Assembly (NCBI RefSeq): GCF_050920755.1
Contig: NZ_CP158480.1
Span: 310,001-374,000 of the forward strand
Length of the DNA: 64,000 bases
Source of the DNA: Oligella sp050920755
Lineage (GTDB): Bacteria; Pseudomonadota; Gammaproteobacteria; Burkholderiales; Burkholderiaceae_B
Direction of reading: 5' to 3'
A program made the position numbers and the translations under genes. The first letter of the stretch is position 1; each line of letters starts with the position of its first letter. Below, piece by piece: positions 1 to 9,333 of the stretch. Under the pieces are notes generated by a model. It ran no database searches. It was not told the origin of the DNA and worked only from the letters and a program-made list of their open reading frames with translations.

Positions 1-2213
1 TGCTCACGCTCCATGTAGGTCTCGATCGCTTCCCACATACGAGTAACCTTGCCCTCAGGCTCGATGCGCGCAAGTGAACCCTGCTTAACAGAGCCGTCCT
101 CATTGCGAACCATTTCGTTAAATAACTTAGGATTCGCAAAAGTGGCGCGCTGTGCCGTTAAGTGGTCACCACGGTGGGTAGCGTAGGAGTTAAAGTCCTC
201 CTCAGGTAAACCCATCTTGGCGAGGTACTCACCGGCTGCACTGTTAAGTAGAATCGCATTGGACGGTGATAAGTGGTCGGTGGTGATGTTATCACCTAAA
301 ACCGCTAACGGCACCATGCCTTTTAGGCTGCGCTCACCCGCTAAAGCGCCTTCCCAATAAGGTGGGCGACGGATGTAGGTGGACATAGGACGCCAGTTAT
401 ATAGTGGGCTATCTGCCTTTTCAGTGGTCTCGTCTTTAGCAAACATCGGGATATACACCTTGCGATATTGCTCAGGCTTAACCGCCTGCTTTTGAATCTC
501 GTCGATTTCCGCATCGCTAGGCCAGATATCCTTAAGCGTAATGGCATTACCGTCCTTGTCAAAGCCGAGCGGATCCTTTTCAATATCGAAGCGGATACTG
601 CCGGCAATCGCATAAGCCACGACTAATGGCGGTGAAGCCAAGAAAGCTTGCTTAGCATAAGGGTGAATACGACCGTCAAAGTTACGGTTACCGGAAAGTA
701 CGGCAACAGAATAGAGTTCACGATCGATAATTTCCTGTTGGATAGTAGGATCTAAGGCACCGGACATACCGTTACAAGTAGTACAGGCAAAGGCAACCAC
801 ACCGAAGCCCAGCTTTTCTAACTCAGGTAACAGACCGGCTTCTTCAAGATATAGCGCAACAGCTTTAGAACCCGGCGCAAATGAGCTCTTAACCCAAGGC
901 TTACGTACTAAACCTAAACGGTTGGCGTTGCGTGCCAAGAGTGCGGCAGCGATAACGTTACGCGGGTTATTGGTATTGGTACAGCTGGTGATCGCTGCAA
1001 TGATCACTGCGCCGTCAGGCATTTCGCCATCTTTGCTATGATAGTCACCTAAAAGACCGCGATTACCCAGTTCGCTCACCGGTAATAAATTGTGCGGGTT
1101 AGATGGGCCGGCTAAGGTGCGCTCAACGGTCGATAAATCGAATTCCAAGACACGCTCGTACTCAGCCGTTTTCAGTGCATCAGCCCACAGACCGGTGGTT
1201 TTAGCGTATTGCTCTACTAACTCAACCTGCTCAGGCTCACGACCGGTTAATTTTAAGTAATCAATGGTATTTTCATCAATATAGAACATCGCTGCAGTCG
1301 CACCGTACTCAGGCGCCATATTAGCGATGGTGGCACGATCACCGAGGCTTAAGTTAGCGGTACCCTCACCGAAGAACTCCAGATACGCGGAAACCACTTT
1401 AGAGTCACGTAGGAACTTAGTCAAAGCTAAGACAATATCAGTGGCAGTGATGCCCACACCCGGTTTGCCGGTTAATTTAACACCGACGATATCCGGTAAA
1501 CGCATCCAAGACGCACGACCAAGCATCACGGTCTCGGCCTCAAGACCACCGACACCGATTGCGATTACGCCAAGCGCATCAACCATCGGCGTGTGACTGT
1601 CCGTACCGACCAGCGTGTCAGGGAAGGCCACGCCGTCACGCACTTCAATGACCGGTGACATATGCTCTAAGTTAATCTGGTGGAGAATACCATTGCCCGG
1701 AGGAATAACGTCAACGTTTTCAAATGCTGTCTTACTCCAGTTAATAAAGTGGAAGCGGTCATCGTTACGACGATCCTCAATGGCGCGGTTTTTTGCAAAA
1801 GCGTCCGGATCGTAACCACCGTACTCAACCGCTAAAGAGTGGTCAACAATTAACTGGGTCGGTACCACCGGGTTGATTTTGGCCGGGTCGCCGCCCTTAT
1901 CGGCAATGGCGTCACGTAAACCGGCTAAGTCAACCAATGCTGTTTGACCTAAAATGTCATGACACACCACACGTGCAGGAAACCATGGGAAATCCACTTC
2001 ACGCTTTCTGTCGGTTAACTGAGTTAACCAGGTGTTTAACGTCTCTTGGTCAGTTTGACCATCAGCTTTACGAACCAGGTTCTCAGCTAAAACACGTGAA
2101 GAGTAAGGGAGCTTGTCATAAGCACCGGGGCGAATTGCTTCAACGGCGGCACGAGCATCATAGTAATGCAGCGCACGACCTTCCAGCGTTTTTTTGAAAG
2201 CAGATTGGGTCAT
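1..2213 (-). CDS. acnD: Fe/S-dependent 2-methylisocitrate dehydratase AcnD (5' part, truncated by window edge)
   Basis: Aconitase-superfamily enzyme of the 2-methylcitrate cycle. With PrpF it dehydrates 2-methylcitrate during propionate breakdown. About 737 codons are visible from an ATG at 2211-2213; the family is about 865 residues, so the C-terminal part lies left of the window. Iron-sulfur cysteines appear in SCTNT and ACTTC motifs. The N-terminal block reading FPWFPARVVCHDILGQTALV is what I remember as typical of AcnD rather than AcnA, and the C-terminal MWEAIETYMER fits too. It is the first gene of a minus-strand unit facing away from mltA, so prpF would be expected just left of the window. 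Aconitate hydratase activity is also possible. The AcnD/AcnA choice rests on recalled family sequence, not on a search. Confidence 0.9.
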   Translation of the reverse strand, partial: MTQSAFKKTLEGRALHYYDARAAVEAIRPGAYDKLPYSSRVLAENLVRKADGQTDQETLNTWLTQLTDRKREVDFPWFPARVVCHDILGQTALVDLAGLRDAIADKGGDPAKINPVVPTQLIVDHSLAVEYGGYDPDAFAKNRAIEDRRNDDRFHFINWSKTAFENVDVIPPGNGILHQINLEHMSPVIEVRDGVAFPDTLVGTDSHTPMVDALGVIAIGVGGLEAETVMLGRASWMRLPDIVGVKLTGKPGVGITATDIVLALTKFLRDSKVVSAYLEFFGEGTANLSLGDRATIANMAPEYGATAAMFYIDENTIDYLKLTGREPEQVELVEQYAKTTGLWADALKTAEYERVLEFDLSTVERTLAGPSNPHNLLPVSELGNRGLLGDYHSKDGEMPDGAVIIAAITSCTNTNNPRNVIAAALLARNANRLGLVRKPWVKSSFAPGSKAVALYLEEAGLLPELEKLGFGVVAFACTTCNGMSGALDPTIQQEIIDRELYSVAVLSGNRNFDGRIHPYAKQAFLASPPLVVAYAIAGSIRFDIEKDPLGFDKDGNAITLKDIWPSDAEIDEIQKQAVKPEQYRKVYIPMFAKDETTEKADSPLYNWRPMSTYIRRPPYWEGALAGERSLKGMVPLAVLGDNITTDHLSPSNAILLNSAAGEYLAKMGLPEEDFNSYATHRGDHLTAQRATFANPKLFNEMVRNEDGSVKQGSLARIEPEGKVTRMWEAIETYMERE

Positions 2214-2434
2214 TTGATATCCTCAGAGGTTTTTAACAATATTTCCAAAGATTTATGATGGGCCTATTTAGCCCAATGCATCATAATGTTATGATGAAAA
2301 TCTTACACTAATACTTAATAGATTTTAATCTATTAGCAAAAATAAATCTTATATAAGCCGATTTAAGTCTTATATAAGATATAAGACTTAAATATTATAT
2401 TACATCTTTATAGCGTTGTTTCAAAAGGTTTTAT
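2214..2434. promoter_or_regulatory. AT-rich divergent control region of acnD and mltA with three palindromes
   Basis: The 221-bp gap holds three separate inverted repeats. The first is CATCATAA-TG-TTATGATG at 2279-2296. The second is TAATAGATT-TT-AATCTATTA at 2316-2335. The third has 12-bp arms TTAAGTCTTATA and TATAAGACTTAA around 5 bp at 2363-2391. A partial extra copy of the third (AATCTTATATAAG) lies just upstream, near 2345. Dyads of this size and number suggest operators for a dimeric repressor or activator of the propionate genes. The regulator itself is not in the window. mltA has a plausible AAGG ribosome site 8 bases before its ATG. Confidence 0.5.
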
Positions 2435-3706
2435 ATGAAGAAGATATATTTATCGGTTTGTGCAGGACTTGTCGGTCTAGCCCTGTTGTCTTGCAGCACT
2501 TCTTCAGATTATTCAGCGGATAGGGAGCCGTCGGAGCAGGCTTTTGACATGCATGCGCCTTTGCAGGTGCCGGCGCTTTCGAGTTTTGCCCAAACTGCAC
2601 CGCGTGCTTTACAGGGGCAATATCGTCCGGCCCAATGGGATGATTTACCCGGCTGGTCCGAGGATAATGGCGAGCATCTTTGGATTACGTTGATTAATAA
2701 CTGTCGCGGTTTGATGCGTCCGGTGTCCGGTTCATTGACGATTCCGGCACGCGCTACACCACAGGATTGGCAGCCATTCTGTAGCGATGTGGCGGCTTTT
2801 ACGCGTGAAAACGGTGAGCAACCGGATATTAGCGCCATGAAGTTTTTCTTAGAGCAGCATTTGCAGCCGTGGGAGATGGTAGGTCGCGGTATGGCGACCG
2901 GTTATTATGAGCCGATAGTGCATGGTTCCAAATCGCGTGGCGGTCAAAATCAATGGCCGATGTATGCAGTGCCTAAGGATTTATTAACCATTGATTTGGC
3001 TGGCGTGTATCCAGAATTGGCGGGTAAGCGTGTGCGCGGTAAGGTTGAGGGCAATAAGGTCGTACCCTATGATACACGTGCGCAGATTGCCGCCGCGGCC
3101 GATAAACCGCCGGTGATTGCTTGGTTAAACGATCCGGTTGAGGCCTTTTTCTTGCAGGTTCAGGGTTCCGGTCGGGTGCAGTTGGATAACGGTCGCTCAA
3201 TTCGTTTAGCTTATGCGGATCATAATGGTCGTCCTTATACCTCCATCGGTCGTTGGTTAGCCGATCAGGGTGAAATACCGCTGGCGCAGACTTCGATGCA
3301 AAATATCAAAGCGTGGGCGCAGCAAAACCCGCATCGTGTGGATGAAATGCTTAATGTTAACGAGGCCATGGTCTTTTTCCGCGAAGAGGCGATCCAAGAC
3401 AGCATTGCCGGCCCTAAAGGCGCTTATGGTATTCCTTTGGTAGCGCAAAGAACGGTAGCGGTGGATCCGGACTATGCGCCTTTGGGTAGTCCACTTTATT
3501 TAAGCACTACTTATCCGGCGTCCAATGCGCCATTGCAGCGCGTTGTTTTTGCTCAGGATACCGGCAGTGCGATTAAGGGCGCTGCTCGGATAGACTTTTT
3601 CTGGGGTAGTGGTGATGAGGCCGGTGATCAGGCCGGTCGCATGAAGCAAGCCACGCAAGTATGGGTTTTATGGCCTATCGGGATGGGGGAGCCTAGCGCA
3701 AGATGA
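2435..3706 (+). CDS. mltA: Membrane-bound lytic murein transglycosylase A
   Basis: Outer-membrane lipoprotein that cleaves the MurNAc-GlcNAc bond of peptidoglycan to leave 1,6-anhydro ends. The 423-residue protein opens with a lipoprotein signal peptide whose lipobox is LLSC (Cys20). The MltA double-psi barrel domain follows, then the 3D domain near the C-terminus, with its conserved aspartates in DPDYAPLG, VFAQDTGSAIKG and RIDFFWG. The last aspartate region holds the expected catalytic Asp. The stop overlaps the start of the next gene by 4 bases (ATGA), indicating translational coupling with the UbiH-family gene. Confidence 0.95.
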   Translation: MKKIYLSVCAGLVGLALLSCSTSSDYSADREPSEQAFDMHAPLQVPALSSFAQTAPRALQGQYRPAQWDDLPGWSEDNGEHLWITLINNCRGLMRPVSGSLTIPARATPQDWQPFCSDVAAFTRENGEQPDISAMKFFLEQHLQPWEMVGRGMATGYYEPIVHGSKSRGGQNQWPMYAVPKDLLTIDLAGVYPELAGKRVRGKVEGNKVVPYDTRAQIAAAADKPPVIAWLNDPVEAFFLQVQGSGRVQLDNGRSIRLAYADHNGRPYTSIGRWLADQGEIPLAQTSMQNIKAWAQQNPHRVDEMLNVNEAMVFFREEAIQDSIAGPKGAYGIPLVAQRTVAVDPDYAPLGSPLYLSTTYPASNAPLQRVVFAQDTGSAIKGAARIDFFWGSGDEAGDQAGRMKQATQVWVLWPIGMGEPSAR

Positions 3707-4896
3707 GCGGAAATCAAGTAAAAACTTATGAGGTGATCGTCTGTGGCGCCGGAATTGCCGGTATGGCTGCGGCTTTGCAATTGGCTAAAAATCGAATCAG
3801 CGTTGCGATTTTAGCACCTAAAGTGCAGCCTAAACACAGCTTGGGAGAGCAGTATCACCCGAGGATTTATGCTATTTCACCGGCTAGTCAACAGTTTCTT
3901 GAGGACTTGGGCGTTTGGCAGATGATGCCGGCGGAGCGTCGTAATCCGGTGCGTCAGATGGAGGTGCATGGTGATTTAGACGGCGAGATTGTGTTGGACG
4001 CGCAGCAATCGCAGCGGTTGGAGCTGGCTTATATTGTCGAGTCGGGCGAGATTGAACAGGCGCTTTTTAATGCGCTTAAGGTTTACGGTGTACCTTGGAT
4101 CGAAGATAAGCTTAAGGGTTATGAGCAATGGCAGGGCGAGGTGCGGTGTGAATCCGGTCAGCTTTTACACACTAAGTTATTGATCGGGGCAGACGGCGCT
4201 CGTTCTACGGTACGTGAGTTGTGCGGTATTCGACATGAGTTTAAGGCTTATGGTGATACCGGTCTGGTAGCGCAACTGACGGTTGAAAAACCGCATTTAA
4301 ACAGTGCGATTCAATGGTTTAGTCATAGCGGGGTACTGGCTTTTTTACCTCTACCGGATACTGCCGATGGTCATCAGGTTTCCATGGTCTGGTCGGCTCC
4401 CGATGCGATTGCCGAAAAGTATTTGGCGATGTCGGCCGATGAATTGGCTGAGCGTTTGCCGCCGGCTTTACAAGCGATAGCAGGGCAGCGCTTGGGAGAG
4501 ATTAAATTACGTAGCCCGATGTATGGTTTTCCCTTGACCTTGGAAAGCTCAGCGATGGTAGGCCCCGGTGTGGCACTGGTTGGCGATGCTGCACATCGCG
4601 TCCATCCCTTGGCAGGGCAGGGCTTAAATCTGGGTTTGGGTGATGTGGAGACGCTTTGTAAGGTCTTAATTGAGCGCGAAGCTATGCGTGAACTTAACGA
4701 TATGCGCTTGTTGCAGCGCTATAAGCATCAACGTGCCGAGGCCATTTTCAATATGCGTTTTGCAACGGATGGTCTATATCGCTTATTTGCAATTAATACA
4801 CCGGCGATTGCCATGTTACGTAATACGGGGCTTTCACTGGTAAATAGGATTTTGCCATTGAAAAAGTACTTGGTGCGTTCCGCTGCCGGGAACTAA
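3703..4896 (+). CDS. UbiH/UbiF/VisC-family FAD-dependent hydroxylase
   Basis: A 397-residue flavoprotein monooxygenase of the family that hydroxylates the aromatic ring during ubiquinone synthesis. The N-terminal Rossmann motif GAGIAG binds the ADP part of FAD. The C-terminal motif starting near residue 294 (GDAAHRVHPLAGQG) binds the flavin ribityl-phosphate and is diagnostic of the family. The start codon overlaps the mltA stop (ATGA). Which ring position it oxidises cannot be decided from sequence: family members are UbiH, UbiF, UbiI and UbiM. Other ubi genes in the window (ubiX, ubiE) are far away. Confidence 0.88.
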   Translation: MSGNQVKTYEVIVCGAGIAGMAAALQLAKNRISVAILAPKVQPKHSLGEQYHPRIYAISPASQQFLEDLGVWQMMPAERRNPVRQMEVHGDLDGEIVLDAQQSQRLELAYIVESGEIEQALFNALKVYGVPWIEDKLKGYEQWQGEVRCESGQLLHTKLLIGADGARSTVRELCGIRHEFKAYGDTGLVAQLTVEKPHLNSAIQWFSHSGVLAFLPLPDTADGHQVSMVWSAPDAIAEKYLAMSADELAERLPPALQAIAGQRLGEIKLRSPMYGFPLTLESSAMVGPGVALVGDAAHRVHPLAGQGLNLGLGDVETLCKVLIEREAMRELNDMRLLQRYKHQRAEAIFNMRFATDGLYRLFAINTPAIAMLRNTGLSLVNRILPLKKYLVRSAAGN

Positions 4897-4946
4897 AGTC
4901 TTTGAATTTTGCTCATACTTGAATCAGTAATTGGAGAGGAGTTACG

Positions 4947-5687
4947 GTGTTAAATCAAGTTACTACGATGTTGAAAAAAATTACCTATTTCAGTCTGGCA
5001 GGCTTGGCGCTGATGGCGTCACCAGCTACTATGGCTCAAAGTGTTGAGGAATCGATTAAGGAAAATCTCTCAAAGCGCATTAGTCAGCCTGTCAACGAGG
5101 TTAGAAAGACCCCTTTTGATAATCTTTACGAGGTTCGTGTGCAGGGTGCGGTGGTGTATACCGATGCGGATGGACAGTTTGTGATTTTCGGCGGTCACCT
5201 TTATGATCTGGACAAAAAGGTCAATCTCACCGAGTTGGCGATGGAAGAGATGAATCGCATTGATATTGACAGCTTGCCACTTGATAAGGCGCTTAAAATT
5301 GTTTACGGTGACGGTAAAAACCGTCTAGTGACCTTTGAGGATCCGAATTGTCCTTGGTGTAAAAGGCTGCAAGCTGAGTTTGAACAAATGGACGTGACGG
5401 TGTATACCTTTGTGACGCCTATTTTAAGCGCCGATTCATTTACTAAATCACGAAATATTCTGTGTGCCGAGGATCCGGTAAAAACTTGGAAGGACTGGAT
5501 GGGTAAAAATATCAGTCCTAAAAAGCAAGAGACATGTGAGCTGCCGATTAATGAGATGCTTGCTTTAATGCAGAATTCAAATGTTTCGGGCACGCCGGCG
5601 ATTTTTTTTGAAAATGGTAAGCGTATTAACGGTTTTGCAGATGCAAAGCGTATGAATGCGACCATGCAGGAGCAAAAGCCTCAATAG
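4947..5687 (+). CDS. dsbC: Periplasmic thiol:disulfide isomerase DsbC
   Basis: Dimeric periplasmic isomerase that reshuffles wrong disulfides; it is kept reduced by DsbD. The active site is CPWC (Cys135-Cys138) and the cis-proline is in GTPAIF (Thr216-Pro217). A second cysteine pair, 173 and 197, matches the structural disulfide of DsbC. The N-terminus is a Sec signal peptide, probably cut after Ala30 in TMAQS. I keep the GTG at 4947 because GGAGAGGA (4933-4940) is 6 bases upstream. The internal ATG at 4968 would be 27 bases from it. Length of 246 residues is normal with the short n-region extension. Confidence 0.93.
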   Translation: MLNQVTTMLKKITYFSLAGLALMASPATMAQSVEESIKENLSKRISQPVNEVRKTPFDNLYEVRVQGAVVYTDADGQFVIFGGHLYDLDKKVNLTELAMEEMNRIDIDSLPLDKALKIVYGDGKNRLVTFEDPNCPWCKRLQAEFEQMDVTVYTFVTPILSADSFTKSRNILCAEDPVKTWKDWMGKNISPKKQETCELPINEMLALMQNSNVSGTPAIFFENGKRINGFADAKRMNATMQEQKPQ

Positions 5688-5695
5688 CTTTTTAA

Positions 5696-6439
5696 TCAAT
5701 CGCAAAGCGCAAAGGGGTGTCTTAGCAGTTGCGCCAGTGAGCGTACACGCAGATCGACATAGCTCGGTCTGACAATTTGCTGAGGCCCAAAGGGTGTATC
5801 GGGATGGTAGATATAAACGGTTTGCCAGCCCTCTTTTTTTGCCGATTTTAGATTATTGAGGGTATCTTCCACTAATACACATTGCTCCGGCACGAGTCCC
5901 AGACTCGCTTGTAACTGTCGCAGCAGTGCGGATGAGGGCTTTGGTTTATATTCACCAAGCACCAACATATGATTAACCGCACAGATACCGGCAAAACATT
6001 GAGTAATATGTAAAGCCTCTAAAATTTGCACGGCATAATGTTCCGGCGCATTTGTTAAAATATACTTCGTGCCCGGAACCGCATCCAAAAGTGCCGGCAA
6101 ATGATGCTCAAAGCGCATGAATTTAGCCACTTCAAAGCTATGCGAATCCAGTAGGAACTGTTCGGGATCCAATTGATGATGCTTATGCATGCCAATCATG
6201 GTGGCGCCATAGCGCTTCCAATACTGTTCACAGAGATCCTTAGCGGCGACGGCGTCCAGACTCATGTGTTGCATAACGGCATTAACCATACCGATGCTGA
6301 TTTGCTCAAAAATAGCATGGGAAGCGTCGTGTATGGTGTTGTCCAGGTCAAAAAACCAGACGCGCGAAGATTTTGATTTCTTCGCGCGGTAGCTGTGGCT
6401 TTTAGCCCCTAAGGGGTGAATAAAACGAGTACTGCTCAT
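5696..6439 (-). CDS. HAD-family pyrimidine 5'-nucleotidase-like phosphatase
   Basis: Haloacid dehalogenase superfamily hydrolase of 247 residues, closest in pattern to the Sdt1/Phm8-type pyrimidine 5'-nucleotidases common next to argB in Burkholderiales. The nucleophile and acid are Asp31 and Asp33 in FFDLDNT. Motif II is YILTNAP, and the later metal-binding aspartates are in VLVEDT. It is predicted to dephosphorylate UMP/CMP-like substrates, which is an inference from family. The gene follows argB after 9 bases and is probably co-transcribed. It converges on dsbC with only 8 bp between stops and no hairpin. Confidence 0.85.
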   Translation of the reverse strand: MSSTRFIHPLGAKSHSYRAKKSKSSRVWFFDLDNTIHDASHAIFEQISIGMVNAVMQHMSLDAVAAKDLCEQYWKRYGATMIGMHKHHQLDPEQFLLDSHSFEVAKFMRFEHHLPALLDAVPGTKYILTNAPEHYAVQILEALHITQCFAGICAVNHMLVLGEYKPKPSSALLRQLQASLGLVPEQCVLVEDTLNNLKSAKKEGWQTVYIYHPDTPFGPQQIVRPSYVDLRVRSLAQLLRHPFALCD

Positions 6440-6448
6440 GGATACGGT

Positions 6449-7336
6449 TTAGACCGTAATCATCGTACCCACACCGTCATTGGTCAGGATTTCGAGCAAT
6501 AAGCTGTGCGGCACACGCCCATCAATAATATGTACCGAGTTAACGCCGGCATTAGCCGCTTCCAAGGCACCTGCCAGTTTCGGTAACATACCGCCGGAAA
6601 TCGTGCCGTCCTCCGCTAATTCATTGATGCTCTTAGTATTGAGGCGACGTAATAAGTTTTTATCCTTGTCCAGTACGCCGGGGATATTGGTCAACAGCAC
6701 CAGCTTTTCAGCCATCAACACTTGCGCCAAGCGACCCGCCACTAAGTCGGCGTTGATGTTATAAACCGCATTATCCTCGTCATTAAAACCGATCGGGCTA
6801 ATCACCGGAATAAACTGATCGCTTTGTAATACCTTTATAACCGCTGGGTCAATGGATTGAATCTCTCCCACGAAACCGATGTCCAGAGGATTGTCAGGAT
6901 CCTCGGCATTTTCCATCAGCTTTTTTCTTGCTTTGATAAGACCACCGTCCTTACCGGTTAAACCGACAGCCTTACCGCCGGCTTCGTTGATCATCATCAC
7001 AATGTCCTGCTGCACCTGACCGCCTAAAACCCATTCAACCACCTCCATGGTCTCGGCATCGGTAACTCGCATGCCTTGGAGGAAGGTACCTTCTTTGCCC
7101 AAACGCTTAAGCGCTTGGTCAATTTGCGGGCCGCCACCATGCACAACAATAGGGTTTAGGCCGATTAGTTTCAGTAGGGCCACATCATGCGCAAAGGTTT
7201 TTTGCAAATGCTCATCAACCATGGCATTACCACCGAACTTAATGACAATGGTTTTACCATGAAAGCGCCGAATATAGGGCATGGATTCGGAGATAATCTC
7301 CGCCTTAATCGCAGGTGTGATAAATGTCTCAGTCAT
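6449..7336 (-). CDS. argB: N-acetylglutamate kinase
   Basis: Second step of arginine biosynthesis: ATP-dependent phosphorylation of N-acetyl-L-glutamate in the cytosol. The 295-residue protein has the amino-acid kinase fold with VIKFGGNAM (phosphate-binding Lys and Gly), VVHGGGPQID (substrate loop) and ISGGMLPKL near the C-terminus. The N-terminal helix before the kinase core is of the type seen in arginine-inhibited hexameric enzymes, so feedback inhibition is plausible. It lies between a TlpA-like gene (36 bp upstream) and the HAD nucleotidase (9 bp downstream), all on the minus strand. Confidence 0.97.
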   Translation of the reverse strand: MTETFITPAIKAEIISESMPYIRRFHGKTIVIKFGGNAMVDEHLQKTFAHDVALLKLIGLNPIVVHGGGPQIDQALKRLGKEGTFLQGMRVTDAETMEVVEWVLGGQVQQDIVMMINEAGGKAVGLTGKDGGLIKARKKLMENAEDPDNPLDIGFVGEIQSIDPAVIKVLQSDQFIPVISPIGFNDEDNAVYNINADLVAGRLAQVLMAEKLVLLTNIPGVLDKDKNLLRRLNTKSINELAEDGTISGGMLPKLAGALEAANAGVNSVHIIDGRVPHSLLLEILTNDGVGTMITV

Positions 7337-7372
7337 TATTATCTCTAATAAAAGGTGTTTATAAAGGGTTTA

Positions 7373-7876
7373 TCAGCTTTGGGCAAGGGCTTTTTCCAGT
7401 TCCTCGACAAAGAGGTTTTTGTCGTAGTTACCGATAAAGCTTTTGATGATTTTGCCTTTGCGATCAACTAAAAAAGCCACAGGAGTAAAGCGCACATTAC
7501 CAAAAGCCTTGGCAATAGAGCCGTCCTTGTCATGCACAATGGTGAACTCATAACCGCGCTCTTGCACTAAGCGATTAATCGCATCAACACTGTCATGCTT
7601 CATCGCCACAGCGACCGTTTCATAGCCCTGATCCTTGTACTTGGCATAATACGCTACCGTGTCAGGCATTTGACGCATACACGTGATACAATCCGTGGCC
7701 CAGAATTTATACATGGTCACCTTGCCTTGTAAATCGTGGGTTGCGAATTGACGTCCGTCGATGCTGTTAAACGTGACTTCAGGTGCGGCTTTGCTACTAA
7801 AGACCGTGTTGTAAGTCACGGCACCCAAAATAGCAATAACGGCGACTGCAATTAGGATAATAAAACGATTTTTCAT
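7373..7876 (-). CDS. Membrane-anchored TlpA/ResA-like thioredoxin
   Basis: A 167-residue thioredoxin-fold protein with one N-terminal membrane helix (about residues 4-24) and a periplasmic domain. The redox pair is Cys63-Cys66 in CITC, preceded by the usual FWAT, and the cis-proline is in RFTPVAF. Proteins of this type (TlpA, ResA, CcmG) reduce disulfides in the periplasm, often for cytochrome maturation or oxidative repair. No cytochrome genes are nearby, so the partner is unknown. It sits upstream of argB on the same strand and downstream of the dolP-like gene. Confidence 0.85.
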   Translation of the reverse strand: MKNRFIILIAVAVIAILGAVTYNTVFSSKAAPEVTFNSIDGRQFATHDLQGKVTMYKFWATDCITCMRQMPDTVAYYAKYKDQGYETVAVAMKHDSVDAINRLVQERGYEFTIVHDKDGSIAKAFGNVRFTPVAFLVDRKGKIIKSFIGNYDKNLFVEELEKALAQS

Positions 7877-7908
7877 CCAATAAAACCTTTAAGCTTCAAA
7901 TAAAAACC

Positions 7909-8646
7909 CTAATTAGTTAAGGGGAAGGTTTGTGTGCCACCACTTGCCGCATTATTGGAGCTGTCGGTGCTCGTACCGGTGTTGCCGGTTTTGGGTGGGG
8001 TAGAGGAAACCTTGTCCTTTGTGGCTGCAATATCAAAAACCTTGACCACACCCTTTACGCCGGCGATACCTGCGGCGGCATTGGCGGCAGCGTCAGCCTC
8101 TTGAGCGGTGACTTGACCCATTAAATAAACCAAACCCTGTGAGGTGGTGGTGAGAATGGTGCCGCTAGGTACACCGGAGGTGGCGAGCAAATCGGTCTTG
8201 ACCTTGGTGCTAATCCACGAGTCGTTACTACGGGTTGAGAAATCAGCGACCGGGCCGACACGGATCTGGTTAACCACTGCATTCACATCATCAATTTCCC
8301 GAACCTCTTGCTCTACTAAGCGCTTATGCTCTTCGCTGGCGACCTCACCGGTTAATAACACACGCTGATTAAAAGTCATGGCATTAATGCGAGAAGTATT
8401 GGAAGGGACGGCACCGGATGCCTTATGCTCGGCATAGATACTGATTTTTTTGTCATTAGCCTGCATACCGGCCGGACGACGATCGCTGACGACAGTCGCC
8501 ACACCGGTGGCTAAACCGCCCACCACCAGCGGCACACAAGCCGATAAGGTCGTGGTGGCCGCAAGCATGCCTGCTAGCATGAGTCGGCGAGGCTTCATCA
8601 TCGATAATTTGCTTTGATTCCGAGGTGAAAGGGAAGTAGGTAGCAT
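7909..8646 (-). CDS. DolP-like outer-membrane lipoprotein with two BON domains
   Basis: A 245-residue lipoprotein: signal peptide with lipobox LSAC, then two BON phospholipid-binding domains (about residues 70-130 and 145-210), then a Ser/Thr/Asn-rich low-complexity tail. It matches DolP (YraP), which supports outer-membrane integrity and BamA function. The order yraN-diaA-dolP, with rsmI divergent, is the same as in E. coli, which strengthens the call. The start at 8646 is preferred because GGAG lies 8 bases upstream. Internal Met16/Met17 have no ribosome site, so the n-region before the hydrophobic core is unusually long. Confidence 0.88.
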   Translation of the reverse strand: MLPTSLSPRNQSKLSMMKPRRLMLAGMLAATTTLSACVPLVVGGLATGVATVVSDRRPAGMQANDKKISIYAEHKASGAVPSNTSRINAMTFNQRVLLTGEVASEEHKRLVEQEVREIDDVNAVVNQIRVGPVADFSTRSNDSWISTKVKTDLLATSGVPSGTILTTTSQGLVYLMGQVTAQEADAAANAAAGIAGVKGVVKVFDIAATKDKVSSTPPKTGNTGTSTDSSNNAASGGTQTFPLTN

Positions 8647-8649
8647 CCG

Positions 8650-9237
8650 CTAGTCTCCAAGTAAGGCCGCATCTAGGCCATCACATAAAATATGTAATAG
8701 TAAAATATGAATTTCCTGAATCCGCATGGTGCGGTCGTGAGGTACACACAGGTGAATATCATTAGATGTCAATAGCTGGCCGATAGTTCCTCCACCACGA
8801 CCGGTCAGGGCAATAATAGGAATATCATACTCTTTTGCCGCTTCAATTGCGCGAATCACATTGGTGGAGTTACCGCTGGTTGAAATCGCCACCAGTAAGT
8901 CGGCCGGCTGAGCCAAGGCACGCACTTGACGCTCAAAAACCTGATCGAAACCGTAGTCATTACCTACCGCGGTCATTATCGAAGTGTCGGTATTTAGCGC
9001 TACGCCGGCTAAAGGAAAGCGCTCGCGCTCGAAACGACCCACCAATTCGGCAATAAAGTGCTGGGCATCGGCAGCCGAGCCGCCATTGCCGCAAGCGAGA
9101 ACCTTACCGTTATTGCTAATGGTATTAAACATTAAGTCAATGCCTTGTTGTAAAGGCTCCGCAAGCACTTCTAAGCTTTTTTCTACGAGGGCGGCGTTGT
9201 CCCTGAAGTGTTGCTCAATACGATTTACGATACTCAT
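8650..9237 (-). CDS. SIS-domain protein, DiaA / phosphoheptose isomerase (GmhA) family
   Basis: A 195-residue sugar-isomerase (SIS) fold protein with the LACGNGGSAADAQHF phosphosugar-binding motif and VAISTSGNSTNV. Homologues are GmhA (sedoheptulose-7-phosphate isomerase for LPS heptose) and DiaA (DnaA-binding initiation factor). The two are hard to separate by sequence. Its position between yraN and the dolP-like gene is that of DiaA in enterobacteria; in many betaproteobacteria the same gene is annotated as phosphoheptose isomerase. The stop is 3 bp before the start of the dolP-like gene, so the two are likely coupled. Confidence 0.9.
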   Translation of the reverse strand: MSIVNRIEQHFRDNAALVEKSLEVLAEPLQQGIDLMFNTISNNGKVLACGNGGSAADAQHFIAELVGRFERERFPLAGVALNTDTSIMTAVGNDYGFDQVFERQVRALAQPADLLVAISTSGNSTNVIRAIEAAKEYDIPIIALTGRGGGTIGQLLTSNDIHLCVPHDRTMRIQEIHILLLHILCDGLDAALLGD

Positions 9238-9333
9238 TTCAAATGCTGTAGTAATGGATTCAAAACTTAGACTACTATCATAGCTTAAAGTTTAATGAGA
9301 CTCAGGACAATCGGAATTTGTCGTGCCATTTTA

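Noticed and set aside
1327..2197. Plus-strand open frames antisense to acnD
   Set aside because: They are mirror frames of a well-conserved gene and show no domain of their own.
1..2213. Annotation as ordinary aconitase AcnA
   Set aside because: The FPWFPARVVCHDILGQTALV block matches AcnD as I remember it; AcnA has a different PARVLMQD-type segment there.
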